Assembly (NCBI GenBank): GCA_023480605.1
Contig: JAMCWS010000198.1
Location: 1 to 9,973, forward strand
Direction: 5' to 3'
DNA length: 9,973 bases
DNA from: a bacterium
GTDB taxonomy: Bacteria; Sumerlaeota; Sumerlaeia; MVZB01
The position numbers and the translations under genes were made by a program. This document shows, one piece after another, positions 1 through 6,744 of the stretch (position 1 is its first letter; each line of letters begins with the position of its first letter). The notes below the pieces were generated by a model. That model saw only the letters and a program-made list of their open reading frames with translations. It was not told where the DNA came from and searched no databases.

Positions 1-3000
1 CCCGATACTTGCCGCCGCCCGCGGGATCGAAGAAGAAGTCGCGCTGCTTGAGGCAGGCGCTCACGAAATCGCGCAGCGGGGCGTTGCCCGGCTGGGTCAC
101 CCACACCTCGTAAAGAGCCTTGTATTTTTCGAGGAAGGTCGGAAGGCTCTCCGCGCCGTAGTAGAAGTCGGCCAGCATCCGGGTGCCGGCCTGGGGAACC
201 TGGACGGTGTTACCCGCGAATTTGATTCGCGAGCGGTCGGGCGCGAAGGGGAACCGCCCGGCCAGGTCGCGCGACCAGCGGGTAAGGAAGCGGCCCAGTT
301 CGGTCTCGAACTCCGCCCGCGCTTCCAGCAGCGACCGGACCTTCTTGGGGTAGTAGTCGAACTTGGGGTTGAGCGACGACGAGCGCGTGGCGATCGCCTC
401 AAGGCTGCGCATGCGTGGCTGGCCGTTCGTTCCCGCCTGTTCAAGTTGAACGGCGGCGGTCAGTTTGTCGGCCGCCATTTCGCCGACCGTGTCGTTGAAC
501 AGGTTGGCGTTCTGTTCGAGCACGGAATTGGGAGTGGCGTATTGCGCAAGGTCGGCCAGAACGGGCGCCAGCTCGCCGATCGAACCGCCTTTGTCCTTGA
601 AGCCCTGAACGTTGACGACCAGACGCTGGAGTTCGCCCCGGATGCGCTGGGCGAGTTGCGGGCCCTGGATGAGGGGATCGCTCTTGAAGGCCTCCCACGT
701 CGAGATGCCCTGGATCCATGCCGAGGGATCCCAGCGCTGCCAGGCCGTCTGCCAATAAGCGACAAAGTTGGCCTGGTTCTTTTTGATGACGGCGCTCAGA
801 TTATCGGATTGCTGGCGCAAGCGGTCGACGCTGCGCTGGCACTTGATCCCCTCGCGGAACTTGCCCAGTTCGGCCAGCAGGGCGTTGAGGGTGTCCTGCG
901 CGCGCAGGACGTTCTCGGGACGCGCGCCGCCGGGGGGATCTTCCTTGAGGCTGGCCGCCTCGACCTGACTGCCCGAAAGCAGCGGCCCGGGGCCCGCGGT
1001 GCGGATGTAGGCCAGCCAGGCCTCGACCAGCACCGATTCGTCGCCTTCCTCGACCATGCGCGTGGTGGCCTGGGCGATCTGCACGACCTGCCATGCCGGG
1101 GCCAGATCGGCGCGGGTGGCGTTGTCGGCGGCCCATTTGAGGGCCGCCACGCGCGCCTCGTTGAGTTTCCATTGTTCGGCCGCCTGCTTGGCTTCGTCGG
1201 GATTGCGGATGGGGTGGGCGGCGATCTGCTTGATGACGGCGTTTTGCGCGTCGGCCAGGGCTTCGATGCGCCCCAGGCCTTCGGCGACGATCCCCAGGGC
1301 AGGATTGCGCGTCAGCGTGCCGCTCGTGATGATCACGTCGCTGACCTCGCGCAAGGGAAGACGGGCGACCTCGGCCTGGCCGGCCAGACGCTCGCTGGTG
1401 TCCTTGACGGCGGCGAGGATATATTTATCGAGCGCCTGCTGCGCGGGGCCGGGGACGGCCGCCTTGGCCCAGGTCAGTTGGTCGAAGGCCTTCTGGACCG
1501 AGGGCAGGTCGGCGGCGAGCGAGCGCAACAGGTCCTTGTTCGTGCCGAGCACCGTGTCGAGGCCCGTCAGTTGGCCGCGGACGGCCGTGATCGAGGCGCG
1601 CGCGCCGGTGAAGGGGTCGGTATCGGCCGCGGCGTAGCCGCAAGGCACGCCCAGCAGACCGGCGGCGGCCTGGCCGTATCCGTCGCGCAGCGTGCGCGCC
1701 GCGCCGACGACCGACTGCACCGTGGCCGTGTCGGCCGGTTTGAAACCGGTCCGGATGGCCTCGACCTCCTTGCTGATCGGCTTGTTGCGCGTCGGGTCGG
1801 CCTCGCCGGGGATGAAGGGCAGCGCGATCGGGAGATTACGGAAGTCCAGGTCGGGATCGGCCAGTTCCTTGCGCACGAGGGCCAGTTCATCCTGGAAAAG
1901 CTTGCGGGTTTCGTCGGTGATGCCCGCCTGGGTCATCGCGGGCCATTCGATCTTGCCGGCCTCGCCGAAGGCGCCGCGGTCGCCGCGGGTGTGATCGAGC
2001 CAGTTGACGTTGAGGCTCCACAGGTGCGTGTAGGCGGCGTATTGCTTGCCGAGGGCCGCGTCGGTGACGCTGGCGCCGGCGGGGCTGGCGGCGAGTTTCG
2101 CGTAGAGGGCGCGGCCCTGGTCCTGCAGGCAATTGCCGATGAAATACATCCAGTGCATGTCGCGCAGGTAGGGCGCCAGGACGGAGAGGCGCTGGGCGGT
2201 CTGGCGCGCGGCGCGGCCGAACTCGGCCGAAAGCTTGACGGCGTCGGCGGCCTGCTCGGCGCCCAGGGGGTCGGCCGCGCCTTCGCCGGTGCGGTCGACC
2301 TCCTTGACGAAGCCGTTGCGAACCTGGGCGGCGACTTTTTCGATGCCGCCGATGCCGCGCGTGGCGCGCACGCCCTGCCAGGCGACGAAGGCGATCGTCA
2401 GCGCCATGACCAGCGCGCTGCCCCAGATGGCGACGTGGCCCAGCTTGCGGCCGATCTTCATTTTTTCTTCGGAGTGGATGACCAGGTTGCGCTCGGGGAA
2501 AAGTTTTTCGAGGTAGAAATCGCGGATGAAGAAGGCGCGCGAGCGCTCGAAAATCTTCTGCAGGTGTTCGATGATTTCCTCGCCGCCGGCCCCGGCGCTG
2601 CGGATCAACTGGGCGCAGGCGCGGGCGATGGGCCGCCCTTGCTGCAGGCCGCTGGTGAAATAAAAGCCGCGCAGGAAAAGGGGCGGCAGGTAGTGCGTCT
2701 TGACGAAGATCGTCTTGAGATAATCGTAGAGCGGTTCGCGCAGCGATTTGAATTCCTCGGGGAAGACGTAGAGCTTGTCGATCTCCGTGAGGCTCATGTC
2801 CTCGCCCAGCAGCTTGTTGCGCCATTTGTGAATGCGCTCGTAAAGCTTCTGGAACACGTCGCCGAAGCTGTCGGGGTCATAGGACTGAATGAACGGCCCC
2901 TGCATCGACCAGCCCAGAAGCTGGCGCTGCTCGGTGGCCGAGAGGCGCGAGAAGAATTCGGTGAAGCCCAGGATCTGGTCGCTCTTGGTGATGAGGATGA

Positions 3001-3736
3001 AAACGGGGAACTGCACGCCCAGTTCGCGCTGGATCTGGGTCAGTTTTTCGCGGATGTTGCGGGCCTTCTCTTCGCGCTCCTCCTCGTTGTCGCTCAGCAG
3101 TGACGTGCAGGGGATGGTCAGCACGACGCCGTTGATCGGACAGGCGGCGCGGTATTTGCGCAGCATGCGCAGGAAGCCGTTCCACTCCTCGGCGTCGGGG
3201 GCGTTTTTCTCCTGGAAGGTGAAACGGCCGGCCGTGTCGAGGATGATGGCCTCGTTGGTGAACCACCAGTCGCAGTTGCGCGTGCCGCCGGCGCCCGAGA
3301 GCGCCTCGGTGCCGACGGGGAATTCCAGGCTCGAGTTCTTGAGCGTGGTGCTTTTGCCCGACTGCGGCTCGCCGATGAGCAGATACCACGGCAGATCGTA
3401 GAAGCTCAGGCCGGCGCCCTTGAGTTCGGTGACGGCCTGGTTCCAGCGCCCGGCCAGTTCGGCGACGGCCTTGCGCGACTCGACCTTGCCCCGGGTGGGC
3501 TTGTTGGCGTCGGCCTGGAGGCCCTTATCGAAGGCGCTGACCTTGCGCTTGCGCAGGCCCTTGAGACCTTTGTTGAAGATCAGGCCCCCGAGGCCGGCCA
3601 GCAGCAACGCCGCCATGGCGATGCCGGCGGCCGTGGGTCCCATGAACCGGTAAACCAGTCCGACGATGATGACGGCGGCCGTTCCGCCTGCCATGAAGCG
3701 ATAGAGAATCGTGGTGCTGCCCAGTTGTTCAAACAT
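1..3736 (-). CDS. tssM: TssM (IcmF-like) T6SS inner-membrane protein, 3' end cut off by the window edge
   Basis: TssM spans the inner membrane and joins TssL (inner membrane) to TssJ (outer membrane) in the T6SS membrane complex. The reading frame is open from ATG at 3736 to base 1, giving 1245 codons without a stop. Visible features: two hydrophobic segments near residues 13-30 and 33-55; a P-loop GEPQSGKST at 122-130; a Walker-B/G3-like ILDTAG at 165-170; an ITKSD (G4-like) motif at 249-253; the family-typical stretch RDFYLEKLFPERNL at 405-418; and a third membrane segment near 434-454, followed by a long periplasmic region. Near residues 1169-1239 the pattern preceding and entering the IcmF C-terminal domain appears (LADFYYG, then LRDFVSACLKQRDFFF). 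Most of that last domain is therefore missing from the window. The start is fixed: an in-frame TAG lies at 3769-3767 with no start codon between. The ribosome site is weak (GAGGAG about 14 nt upstream). It follows tssL by 120 bp. Confidence 0.97.
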   Translation of the reverse strand, partial: MFEQLGSTTILYRFMAGGTAAVIIVGLVYRFMGPTAAGIAMAALLLAGLGGLIFNKGLKGLRKRKVSAFDKGLQADANKPTRGKVESRKAVAELAGRWNQAVTELKGAGLSFYDLPWYLLIGEPQSGKSTTLKNSSLEFPVGTEALSGAGGTRNCDWWFTNEAIILDTAGRFTFQEKNAPDAEEWNGFLRMLRKYRAACPINGVVLTIPCTSLLSDNEEEREEKARNIREKLTQIQRELGVQFPVFILITKSDQILGFTEFFSRLSATEQRQLLGWSMQGPFIQSYDPDSFGDVFQKLYERIHKWRNKLLGEDMSLTEIDKLYVFPEEFKSLREPLYDYLKTIFVKTHYLPPLFLRGFYFTSGLQQGRPIARACAQLIRSAGAGGEEIIEHLQKIFERSRAFFIRDFYLEKLFPERNLVIHSEEKMKIGRKLGHVAIWGSALVMALTIAFVAWQGVRATRGIGGIEKVAAQVRNGFVKEVDRTGEGAADPLGAEQAADAVKLSAEFGRAARQTAQRLSVLAPYLRDMHWMYFIGNCLQDQGRALYAKLAASPAGASVTDAALGKQYAAYTHLWSLNVNWLDHTRGDRGAFGEAGKIEWPAMTQAGITDETRKLFQDELALVRKELADPDLDFRNLPIALPFIPGEADPTRNKPISKEVEAIRTGFKPADTATVQSVVGAARTLRDGYGQAAAGLLGVPCGYAAADTDPFTGARASITAVRGQLTGLDTVLGTNKDLLRSLAADLPSVQKAFDQLTWAKAAVPGPAQQALDKYILAAVKDTSERLAGQAEVARLPLREVSDVIITSGTLTRNPALGIVAEGLGRIEALADAQNAVIKQIAAHPIRNPDEAKQAAEQWKLNEARVAALKWAADNATRADLAPAWQVVQIAQATTRMVEEGDESVLVEAWLAYIRTAGPGPLLSGSQVEAASLKEDPPGGARPENVLRAQDTLNALLAELGKFREGIKCQRSVDRLRQQSDNLSAVIKKNQANFVAYWQTAWQRWDPSAWIQGISTWEAFKSDPLIQGPQLAQRIRGELQRLVVNVQGFKDKGGSIGELAPVLADLAQYATPNSVLEQNANLFNDTVGEMAADKLTAAVQLEQAGTNGQPRMRSLEAIATRSSSLNPKFDYYPKKVRSLLEARAEFETELGRFLTRWSRDLAGRFPFAPDRSRIKFAGNTVQVPQAGTRMLADFYYGAESLPTFLEKYKALYEVWVTQPGNAPLRDFVSACLKQRDFFFDPAGGGKYR

Positions 3737-3836
3737 GGCGTGTTGCCTGTCTCCTCGGCGATGGTGCTATTTCCGGATTCCGTCGTCCCTGTGGTTTTTT
3801 TGCCGTCTTCCGTGGCCCATCCAAAATGTTCGTTAT

Positions 3837-3849
3837 TCCCGCCACCGTT
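3837..3849. repeat. 13-bp block shared with the tssK leader, copy after tssL
   Basis: The minus-strand block AACGGTGGCGGGA is identical to the one at 5978-5990. Both copies are preceded on the minus strand by a CGGGAA motif, with a few extra A in the other copy. This copy lies just after the tssL stop, about 100 bp before tssM. Otherwise the 120-bp tssL-tssM gap (3737-3856) shows no promoter or terminator I would defend. Confidence 0.5.
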
Positions 3850-3856
3850 CCCGTCG

Positions 3857-4606
3857 CTACTTGGTTCCCTTGGGACTGGGCTTGGCGGGTTGTTCGGCCT
3901 GGATATCCCCCGCGGCGCGGGAGGCTTTGGCCGGGGCGACCTTTTCCTTCATCTCGGTGGCGTAAGCCTTGATCTTGCTGGGGATGACGCTGTGGGCATA
4001 ATAGAAATACCCCCCCCAGAGGACGATCAACAACGTCACGCACACCACCAGGACCCGCCCCAGGTTAACCAGCGGCTTATAAATGTCCTTCACCCCCTCG
4101 GCGATGAAGTAGGCGTCGGGCGTGATGCGTTTTTCATCGTCGGAGACGCGGCCGGGCAACATCCGGTAAAGGCGCCTTTTCAGGCGACGCAGTTCTTCGG
4201 CGTCGTCCTTGTATCGCCCGACGAACCCCAGGCAGAGGCACTGGTAGAAAATTTCGGCCATTTCCTCCTCGGCGTCGCCCAGGTCCTCGATCATCGTGAA
4301 GAATTCCTCGCCGGCGACGCGGGTTTTGAAGAATTCGTATTCGAGGATCTCGTCCTCCCACTGCGCCGAGTACGTCCAGTTGGCGTTGATCAGGATTTCG
4401 TCGGCCGTGACGATCAGCGGATAGCGGGCCTTCTCGAAAAGCTTGGCCAGCTTGGCGTCGTCGCGCACCTTGCGCTCCATCTCCGCGATGATGTCGAGCA
4501 GTTGCGAGCGCACCTGGTGGATCTCGGGCACAAGGCCCTTGCGCACCTGGCGGCGGAAGGTGACCAGAAACAGAAACAGGTCCGATGCGACTTCGCTCAG
4601 CGTCAT
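3857..4606 (-). CDS. tssL: TssL (DotU-like) T6SS inner-membrane protein
   Basis: TssL is the cytoplasm-facing inner-membrane partner of TssM in the T6SS membrane complex and contacts the baseplate through TssK. The 249-residue product has the DotU layout: a helical cytoplasmic domain with RYPLIVTADEILINANW at 61-77, a GEEFF motif at 99-103 and CLCLGFVGRY at 123-132, then one C-terminal membrane segment near 183-203. After the membrane helix only about 46 residues remain, rich in Lys, Ala and Pro, so there is no OmpA/peptidoglycan-binding extension of the kind some TssL proteins carry. The ATG overlaps the tssK stop in an ATGA arrangement, with AAGGAG just upstream inside the end of tssK, which indicates translational coupling. 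It ends with TAG. Family assignment is strong from motifs and from its place between tssK and tssM. Confidence 0.96.
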   Translation of the reverse strand: MTLSEVASDLFLFLVTFRRQVRKGLVPEIHQVRSQLLDIIAEMERKVRDDAKLAKLFEKARYPLIVTADEILINANWTYSAQWEDEILEYEFFKTRVAGEEFFTMIEDLGDAEEEMAEIFYQCLCLGFVGRYKDDAEELRRLKRRLYRMLPGRVSDDEKRITPDAYFIAEGVKDIYKPLVNLGRVLVVCVTLLIVLWGGYFYYAHSVIPSKIKAYATEMKEKVAPAKASRAAGDIQAEQPAKPSPKGTK

Positions 4607-5976
4607 AACCCTTCTCCTTCGTTGGCGGGCTTGAGCAGCACGTAAAGGTAAAGTTCGAGGGTTTCATCGGCCAGGCCGTAGGCCGAGAGCACCTTGGTCT
4701 CGACCATGCTGTCCCAGAAGCGCCCCTCGCGCGAGATGCGATAGTAGTGGTTGTTGGGCCGGTCGGGCAGGCCGATGGGCGTGCGCCGCACCCGGCGCAG
4801 CATCAGGCCCGGCAGGCGGCGGTTGATGAGGGTGGGCAGGTCGGCCACCGATCCCATCTTGAGGAACGAGACCTCGCGATCGACCTTGTCGTCGTCCATG
4901 TCGGTCTCGATGCCCAGGTAAAACTCGACCTCGGGCGCCAGCCAGGTATCTTCCAGGCCCACTTCGCGGCGGTTTTCGACCGGCTCGAAGCGCCGGCGGA
5001 TGAACGTCGTCGGCAGGATGTTGTTGATCAGCTTCTCGAGAACGCGCAGCAATTCGAGGTAACAGGCGCCCAGGTCGTCGTGGTCGTAGAGGGGCAGGTC
5101 GGGCACCGCGCGCGTGTCGTCGAAGATCGCCAGGTCGCCGGCCAGCCGGCACAACTCGACATAGACGTCGAAGGGATGCAGGTAAGGGACGCTTGTCCAC
5201 TGGCGCAGATGGCCGGCGTAGCGGTTGGTGATGTTAAGCTTGAGCATCACCTCCGGGCCGCCGACCCCTTCGGAGCCGAAGGCGATCTTGCGCCCGGCGA
5301 TCTGACTGACCAGGGCGCGATTTTTCGCGAAGAGCTGCTGGTAGACGTCCTTGCAGTAGTCGAACAGCGGCGGCCACGCCTCCATCGTCAGGATGGGGGG
5401 GATGTAGTGGTGCGAGAGGATGGGCTTGTTTTCCTCGAAGCCGGCCCGCTCCAGGCGCGCCACCTGCATGATTTCGTAGCCGGCCGTGTCCTCGCCCTGG
5501 AAAAAGATGCGCGGACTGAGGCGGCGCATCTCGATCGGCTGGCTGTTGTCGCCGGTGTTCTCGTCGACCACCTCGGCCAGGGTGGCCTTGTAGCGGCGGT
5601 GATAGAGCGCGGTTTCTTCGGACAGCATGAGGGTGTTGGGCTCGCGCTCCATCATGAGGGGCAGGCCGACGTAGACGTCGAGGATGCCGCCGGCCGCGTC
5701 AAGCTCCTTGCGGAACGAGCGCGGCTCGAACTCGGCGTTGTGCGGAGCGGCCAGGCGCGTGCCGTCCTTGAGGCGGATGCTGCAGGCGCGGATGTTGAAG
5801 TTGAAGCTCTCCAGTTCGGCCGTGGCGATGTTGATCGACTCGATGCCCCAGGCGAAGGGACGGGCTATCGCAACCTCGCGCTGGAGCTGGGCGCGCTGGA
5901 ACTGCCCCGCCTGCTGAAGGTGATGCGGCCGAAGGAACATGCCTTCCGACCAGTTGACTTCCATGAACTCGCTCAT
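4603..5976 (-). CDS. tssK: TssK T6SS baseplate-to-membrane-complex adaptor
   Basis: TssK is the cytoplasmic protein that links the T6SS baseplate to the TssJLM membrane complex. The 457-residue product has the usual family length (roughly 450). It opens with the diagnostic WSEGMFLRPHHLQQ at residues 9-22. It also contains LHPFDVYVELCRLAGDLAIFD at 266-286 in two adjoining blocks (HPFDVYVEL, then CRLAGDLAIF), followed by LYDHDDLG at 296-303. Its C-terminal half has the R/P-rich region seen in the family (LPGLMLRRVRR and the following segment). The first ATG, at 5976, is preceded by a G-rich stretch (GGTGGCGGG) that could act as a loose ribosome site. A second ATG at codon 5 is possible but has nothing better upstream. 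The last four bases are shared with the tssL start (ATGA). The 103-bp region before it holds a hexanucleotide repeat and a GC hairpin. Confidence 0.97.
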   Translation of the reverse strand: MSEFMEVNWSEGMFLRPHHLQQAGQFQRAQLQREVAIARPFAWGIESINIATAELESFNFNIRACSIRLKDGTRLAAPHNAEFEPRSFRKELDAAGGILDVYVGLPLMMEREPNTLMLSEETALYHRRYKATLAEVVDENTGDNSQPIEMRRLSPRIFFQGEDTAGYEIMQVARLERAGFEENKPILSHHYIPPILTMEAWPPLFDYCKDVYQQLFAKNRALVSQIAGRKIAFGSEGVGGPEVMLKLNITNRYAGHLRQWTSVPYLHPFDVYVELCRLAGDLAIFDDTRAVPDLPLYDHDDLGACYLELLRVLEKLINNILPTTFIRRRFEPVENRREVGLEDTWLAPEVEFYLGIETDMDDDKVDREVSFLKMGSVADLPTLINRRLPGLMLRRVRRTPIGLPDRPNNHYYRISREGRFWDSMVETKVLSAYGLADETLELYLYVLLKPANEGEGL

Positions 5977-5977
5977 A

Positions 5978-5990
5978 TCCCGCCACCGTT
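5978..5990. repeat. 13-bp block shared with the tssL-tssM gap, copy at the tssK start
   Basis: Second copy of AACGGTGGCGGGA on the minus strand, ending 1 bp before the tssK ATG. Its G-rich end may serve as the tssK ribosome site. Its upstream flank (CGGGAAA) also resembles the flank of the copy at 3837-3849, extending the similarity to about 20 bp with a small gap. Confidence 0.5.
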
Positions 5991-5996
5991 TTTCCC

Positions 5997-6044
5997 GTTA
6001 TCGTGATCGTGATCGTAATCGTAATCGTGATCGTGATCGTACTC
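5997..6044. repeat. Hexanucleotide tandem repeat with four GATC sites upstream of tssK
   Basis: Eight 6-bp units on the plus strand read GTTATC, GTGATC, GTGATC, GTAATC, GTAATC, GTGATC, GTGATC, GTACTC. The inner six are arranged symmetrically (G,G,A,A,G,G at the third base). The four GTGATC units contain GATC at 6005, 6011, 6029 and 6035. The tract lies in the 103-bp gap between the tssJ stop and the tssK start, about 20-70 bp before the tssK ATG. I see no clear -35/-10 pair in this gap. Confidence 0.9.
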
Positions 6045-6062
6045 GACCGATTTCGCCGCGCT

Positions 6063-6079
6063 GGCCGGGGGCGCCGGCC
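6063..6079 (-). other. Short GC hairpin directly after the tssJ stop
   Basis: GGCCGG (6063-6068) and CCGGCC (6074-6079) form a perfect 6-bp stem with a 5-nt loop, abutting the tssJ TAA. No U-tract follows on the transcribed strand, so it is not a standard intrinsic terminator. It could stabilise or pause the transcript between tssJ and tssK, or simply reflect high GC. Confidence 0.3.
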
Positions 6080-6553
6080 TTATTGCGCGCTTTTCGGTTT
6101 GGACCTTAATCGTTGCAGGCTGCCGTTGTAGACGCGGATGTATTCAACCTTTCGTCCCTTGGGCTTGGTTGCCTTCTCGAACACCAGGAACGGTTCACGG
6201 CCGCGTTCGGGGGCCGCCTGGGTCGATCCGTATTCGACGAAGATAATCATGTAAGGATCGGCCTTTTGCTTATTGACGAGTTTCTTGTCGATGACGGCGT
6301 TGTCGAGCCAGACCTTGTCCTTGTGAACCCGGTCGTAAAGCTCGCTGGTGAACCATTTCTGATAGCCGATTTCGCTGACGATCTTGTTTTTTTCGGCCGC
6401 ATCCTTGGGGTAAATAATGTCGATGGCCACCGGGCGCCCCTGGTTGAGGTCGGCCGTGCGGTAAAAATAGATTTCGCGGGTGCAAACCGGCAGGCGGCAG
6501 CAGCCGCCCAGCACGAAGCCCAGCGCGAGCGCCAGCAACAGGGTCTTTTTCAT
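6080..6553 (-). CDS. tssJ: TssJ-like T6SS outer-membrane lipoprotein
   Basis: TssJ is a small lipoprotein anchored in the outer membrane that binds the periplasmic end of TssM. The 157-residue product starts with a lipoprotein signal: MKK, a hydrophobic core, and a lipobox LGGC with the acylated cysteine at residue 18. Residue +2 is Cys, not Asp, which in proteobacterial lipoproteins favours outer-membrane sorting. Two further cysteines follow at 19 and 24. The mature part has a segment resembling the TssJ beta-sandwich start (ADLNQGRPVAIDIIYPKD, residues 34-51), but overall conservation is low. The call leans on length, lipobox and position directly before tssK-tssL-tssM. Upstream are a GGGAG about 10 nt from the ATG and a good sigma70-like promoter. 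A GC-rich hairpin abuts the TAA stop. A different small lipoprotein in the tssJ slot is the main alternative. Confidence 0.85.
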   Translation of the reverse strand: MKKTLLLALALGFVLGGCCRLPVCTREIYFYRTADLNQGRPVAIDIIYPKDAAEKNKIVSEIGYQKWFTSELYDRVHKDKVWLDNAVIDKKLVNKQKADPYMIIFVEYGSTQAAPERGREPFLVFEKATKPKGRKVEYIRVYNGSLQRLRSKPKSAQ

Positions 6554-6568
6554 GGTGATTCCACTCCC

Positions 6569-6597
6569 GTTATAGGATTTTTCACTTTGGCTCTCAA
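6569..6597 (-). promoter_or_regulatory. Sigma70-like promoter upstream of tssJ
   Basis: On the minus strand TTGAGA (6597-6592) and TATAAC (6574-6569) are separated by exactly 17 bp. Each hexamer matches the sigma70 consensus at five of six positions. The predicted start near 6562 would leave a leader of only about 9 nt before the tssJ ATG at 6553, placing the GGGAG ribosome site (6568-6564) outside the transcript. That conflict lowers confidence, although the GTGGAA just downstream could serve as a weak site. If real, it would let tssJ-K-L-M be expressed separately from the kinase-fold and fha genes. Confidence 0.45.
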
Positions 6598-6607
6598 TCG
6601 GGAATAA

Positions 6608-6623
6608 AAAGGACCTAAAGGAC
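6608..6623 (+). repeat. Inverted copies of the 9-bp repeat forming a long stem with the tandem tract
   Basis: Two copies of AAAGGAC (6608-6614 and 6617-6623), 9 bp apart, lie in the opposite orientation to the tract at 6678-6736. The 16 bases here are the reverse complement of 6696-6711 with one mismatch, leaving a 72-nt loop. In the minus-strand transcript the 3' arm ends in a run of five U. The stem could therefore act as an attenuator or a barrier to 3' exonucleases between fha and tssJ. Several tract copies could pair in alternative registers. Confidence 0.7.
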
Positions 6624-6677
6624 TTAAACGGCGCGGAACCGTGTCCTTGGAGTTTATTCGGGCGATTCGCCTTTGGG

Positions 6678-6736
6678 GTCCTTCCCGTCCTTTGGGTCCT
6701 TTACGTCCTTTACATCCTTTCGTCTTTCAGGTCCTT
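6678..6736 (-). repeat. Tandem 9-bp repeat (minus-strand AAGGAC core) after the fha stop
   Basis: Seven copies of a GTCCTT-like core (plus strand) begin at 6678, 6687, 6696, 6705, 6714, about 6722 and 6731, so the period is 9 bp with one copy shifted by a base. On the transcribed minus strand the unit reads roughly AAAGGACNN. Variation between copies falls mainly in the two or three bases after the core. The tract starts about 9 bp after the fha stop and is not part of a convincing reading frame. Confidence 0.85.
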
Positions 6737-6744
6737 CGCACGGC

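Noticed and set aside
446..3103. Long plus-strand open frame (885 codons) opposite tssM
   Set aside because: It is antisense to a well-supported tssM frame. The G/C bias at third codon positions suppresses stops on the opposite strand, and its translation shows no recognisable domain, being rich in G, A, L, D and R repeats.
3725..4645. Plus-strand open frame (306 codons) opposite tssL
   Set aside because: Antisense shadow of tssL, with no domain evidence.
4747..6006. Plus-strand open frame (419 codons) opposite tssK
   Set aside because: Antisense to tssK, which carries diagnostic motifs; no ribosome site or domain seen.
6063..6079. Intrinsic terminator after tssJ
   Set aside because: The GC stem is not followed by a U-tract, and the tssK-L-M genes continue in the same direction.
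6606..6736. CRISPR array
   Set aside because: The repeats are 9 bp with no 30-bp spacers, and they occur in both orientations; no cas gene is present.
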